Assembly (NCBI GenBank): GCA_022791835.1
Contig: JAAVZW010000002.1
Coordinates: 1-36,193 of the forward strand
Length of the DNA: 36,193 bases
Origin: Clostridia bacterium
GTDB taxonomy: Bacteria; Bacillota; Clostridia; TANB77; CAG-508
Reading direction: 5' to 3'
Below are positions 34,758 to 36,193 of the stretch, one piece after another. Numbering within the stretch: the stretch's first letter is position 1; every line of letters begins with the position of its first letter. The notes under the pieces were generated by a model that saw only the letters and a program-made list of their open reading frames with translations, had not been told where the DNA came from and made no database searches. Made by a program: the position numbers and the translations under genes.

Positions 34758-35973
34758 CTATTTTTCTAATTTGTGATATATTTTTTTACCTTTCTTTAAA
34801 ATTGCAATTCCATTTTTGAAATCTTTTTCTGATAGTTTGTAATTTATTTCTGTTATTTTTCCATCATTTAGGCTTATTCCCCCTTGTTCTATTAAGGTTT
34901 TTGCTTGTCCTTTTGATGGTGCTATTTTTGTTAGTACTAATGCTTCTACTATGGTTATATCTTCGTTTTCTATTTTTGTGCTTGGCATATTTTCTAAGTT
35001 TCCTTGTCCTTCGAATAGTGCTTTGGATGTTTCTTCTGCTTTTTTTGCTTCTTCTTCTCCATGTATTAGTTTTGTTATTTCATATGCTGCTATTTTCTTT
35101 GCTTCGTTTATTTTCTCATCTTTTAGTCCTGATAGTTTTTCTACTTCTTCTGTTGATAAGAAGGTTAGCATGTTTAAGACTTTTTCTACTTCTGTATCTC
35201 CTATGTTTCTCCAATATTGATAGAATTCATATGGTGTTGTTTTTTCTGGATTTAGCCATAATGCTCCTTTTTCTGTTTTTCCCATTTTTTTACCTTCTGC
35301 TGTTGTTAGTAATCTAAATGTTAGTCCGTATGCATCATCTGCGCCTATTTTTCTGATTAGTTCTACTCCGCCCTATTATGTTAGACCATTGGTCATTTCC
35401 TCCTATTTGGATTTTACAGCCATATTTGTCATGTAAATATAGGAAGTCGTAGCTTTGCATTAGCATATATCCCATTTCAAAGAAAGTTAATCCTGTGTCT
35501 AGTCTAGCCTTATAGCATTCTGCTGATAACATTCTATTTACTGAGAATAGTGTTCCTATATCTCGCATAAAGTCTATAAAGTTTAGGTTTAATAGCCAAT
35601 CTGCGTTGTTTACTATTATCGCTGCATTTTCTCCTTCGAATGAAACAAATCTTTCTGCTTGTTTTTTTATGCTTGCTACATTGTTTTCTATTGTTTCTTT
35701 TGTCATCATTTTTCTCATGTCTGTTTTTCCTGATGGGTCTCCTATATTAGCTGTTCCTCCCCCCATTAGGATTATTGGTCTATGTCCTGCTTTTTGTAAT
35801 CTTGATGCTACCATTAGTGCAACAAAGTGTCCTATGTGCAAACTATCTGCTGTTGGATCTATTCCTATATAAAATCTAACACTTTCTTTGTTTAGAATTT
35901 TTCTAATTTCTTCTTCATGTGTTAGTTGTTCTATGTATCCTCTTTCTTCTAGTTCTTGTAATATATCTGCCAT
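34758..35973 (-). CDS. tyrS: Tyrosyl-tRNA synthetase (host), one CGGN site
   Basis: A 404-residue class I synthetase with HIGH at 46-49, [10 protein letters not shown], and KKMGKT in place of KMSKS; a C-terminal S4 RNA-binding domain follows ([31 protein letters not shown]). The ATG 35973 (MADILQ) fits AAGGG at 9 bases better than 35982. The only break is CGGA at 35368-35370, read as Gly202 ([17 protein letters not shown]). TyrRS is normally essential, and no second copy is visible here. 1216 minus 1 is 1215, divisible by three. No T-box leader is seen in the short upstream region. Confidence 0.95.
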
Positions 35974-36012
35974 TTTTATCATTCCCTTCTAGCTTTTAAG
36001 TTATTGGTATTT

Positions 36013-36041
36013 ATTATACAATTTTTTTTCAAAAAAGTAAA
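36013..36041 (-). promoter_or_regulatory. tyrS promoter
   Basis: Minus-strand TTTACT (36036-36041), 17-base spacer, TATAAT (36013-36018), about 40 bases before the start codon, leaving no room for a T-box. Confidence 0.7.
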
Positions 36042-36165
36042 GGGGTACTTTTTATGGATTGTATTTACTTTATGATAAAATCACCTTAAAAGATTGTAAG
36101 CGAATATTTCACCCTAAATGTATAAAAATGTAAATGAAAGACAAAATAGGAAGGTGGAATATTTA

Positions 36166-36193
36166 ATGTTAAAACAAGAAGAAATTAAAAGAG
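36166..36193 (+). CDS. Rightward host gene, N-terminal fragment
   Basis: ATG 36166 (MLKQEEIKR) with AAGGTGG 8 bases upstream. Divergent from tyrS. Only nine codons are visible; no function can be given. Confidence 0.5.

Noticed and set aside
36048..36076. Rightward promoter for the gene starting at 36166
   Set aside because: TATGAT at 36071 is plausible but no good -35 box stands at the right distance.
1..36193. Sequencing errors or a decayed prophage as the cause of the many broken genes
   Set aside because: All 44 breaks are at in-frame CGG, always +1, with lengths restored exactly. Errors or decay do not know the reading frame, would also hit out-of-frame CGG and other sites, and would give deletions and stop codons too. 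An essential host gene shows the same.
1..36193. CGG reassigned as a triplet to another amino acid (Trp, Gln) or used as stop
   Set aside because: A triplet meaning keeps the zero frame, which runs into stops within a few codons at most sites; homology continues in the +1 frame beyond every CGG.
1..36193. CGG read as some amino acid and the following base skipped
   Set aside because: It gives the same frame, so frame alone cannot exclude it, but the residue at the site is an invariant Gly in Walker A, GTPAPNG, GNRRYW, GFGTAD and polymerase motif B. Only peptide data can settle it fully.
1..36193. tRNA genes, CRISPR arrays, insertion sequences
   Set aside because: I saw no cloverleaf, no regularly spaced repeats with spacers and no transposase; in particular no tRNA that could explain CGGN decoding is in this window.

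Overview
The window is a low-GC (about one third G+C) segment of a Bacillota, most likely Clostridia-type, chromosome. It carries most of a temperate siphophage-like prophage (about 1-34000) and then host housekeeping genes (34092-36193: an Smr-domain gene, secG, tyrS, and the first codons of a rightward gene). The left prophage end lies outside the window. Nearly all phage genes are on the minus strand. From the right they run: early regulatory and replication genes (30.9-17 kb), terminase and late promoters (16.6-14.5 kb), portal and head (14.5-8 kb), tail (8 kb to the left edge). A rightward lysogeny block (XRE repressor, ImmA/IrrE peptidase, tyrosine integrase) lies at 31.1-34.0 kb.

The striking property of the window concerns the genetic code. 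Read conventionally, about sixteen genes look broken, among them DNA polymerase, helicase, primase-helicase, terminase, portal, tape measure and the host's tyrS. Every one of these breaks is at an in-frame CGG triplet. Every one is repaired by reading the four bases CGGN as one glycine, that is, by skipping the C and reading GGN. By hand I find 44 in-frame CGG triplets in 16 genes. All 44 need this +1 step, and I find no in-frame CGG read as arginine. About 90 other CGG triplets that straddle two codons cause no shift. Applying the rule restores complete proteins with canonical motifs: helicase Walker A DMGLGKT (two CGGN sites), GTPAPNG, VapE GNRRYW, polymerase motif B, a VRR-NUC nuclease, and TyrRS. 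Every restored length is an exact multiple of three. Frame dependence argues strongly against sequencing error, and the host tyrS example argues that the host itself decodes CGG this way. Genes below are annotated under this rule; 'CGGN site' gives plus-strand positions of the CGG, which reads CCG on the plus strand for minus-strand genes.

Functionally, the lysogeny module (ImmR/ImmA-like pair, Cro-like protein, ORF6N antirepressor, TTTTCCTAAGT operators) sits at the early switch. The early operon carries SpoVS, a DUF2800 protein, a Tad2-like (DUF2829) anti-Thoeris protein, a DUF2815 protein, a PolA-type polymerase, a primase/VapE helicase beside a GGTAGGA-repeat cluster that may be the origin, a VRR-NUC nuclease and an SNF2 helicase. 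An ArpU/RinA-like regulator precedes two similar promoter-like elements and a hairpin upstream of the terminase genes. The minor capsid protein carries a possible ADP-ribosyltransferase tail, and a tail protein ends in a dockerin-like Ca2+-binding motif.
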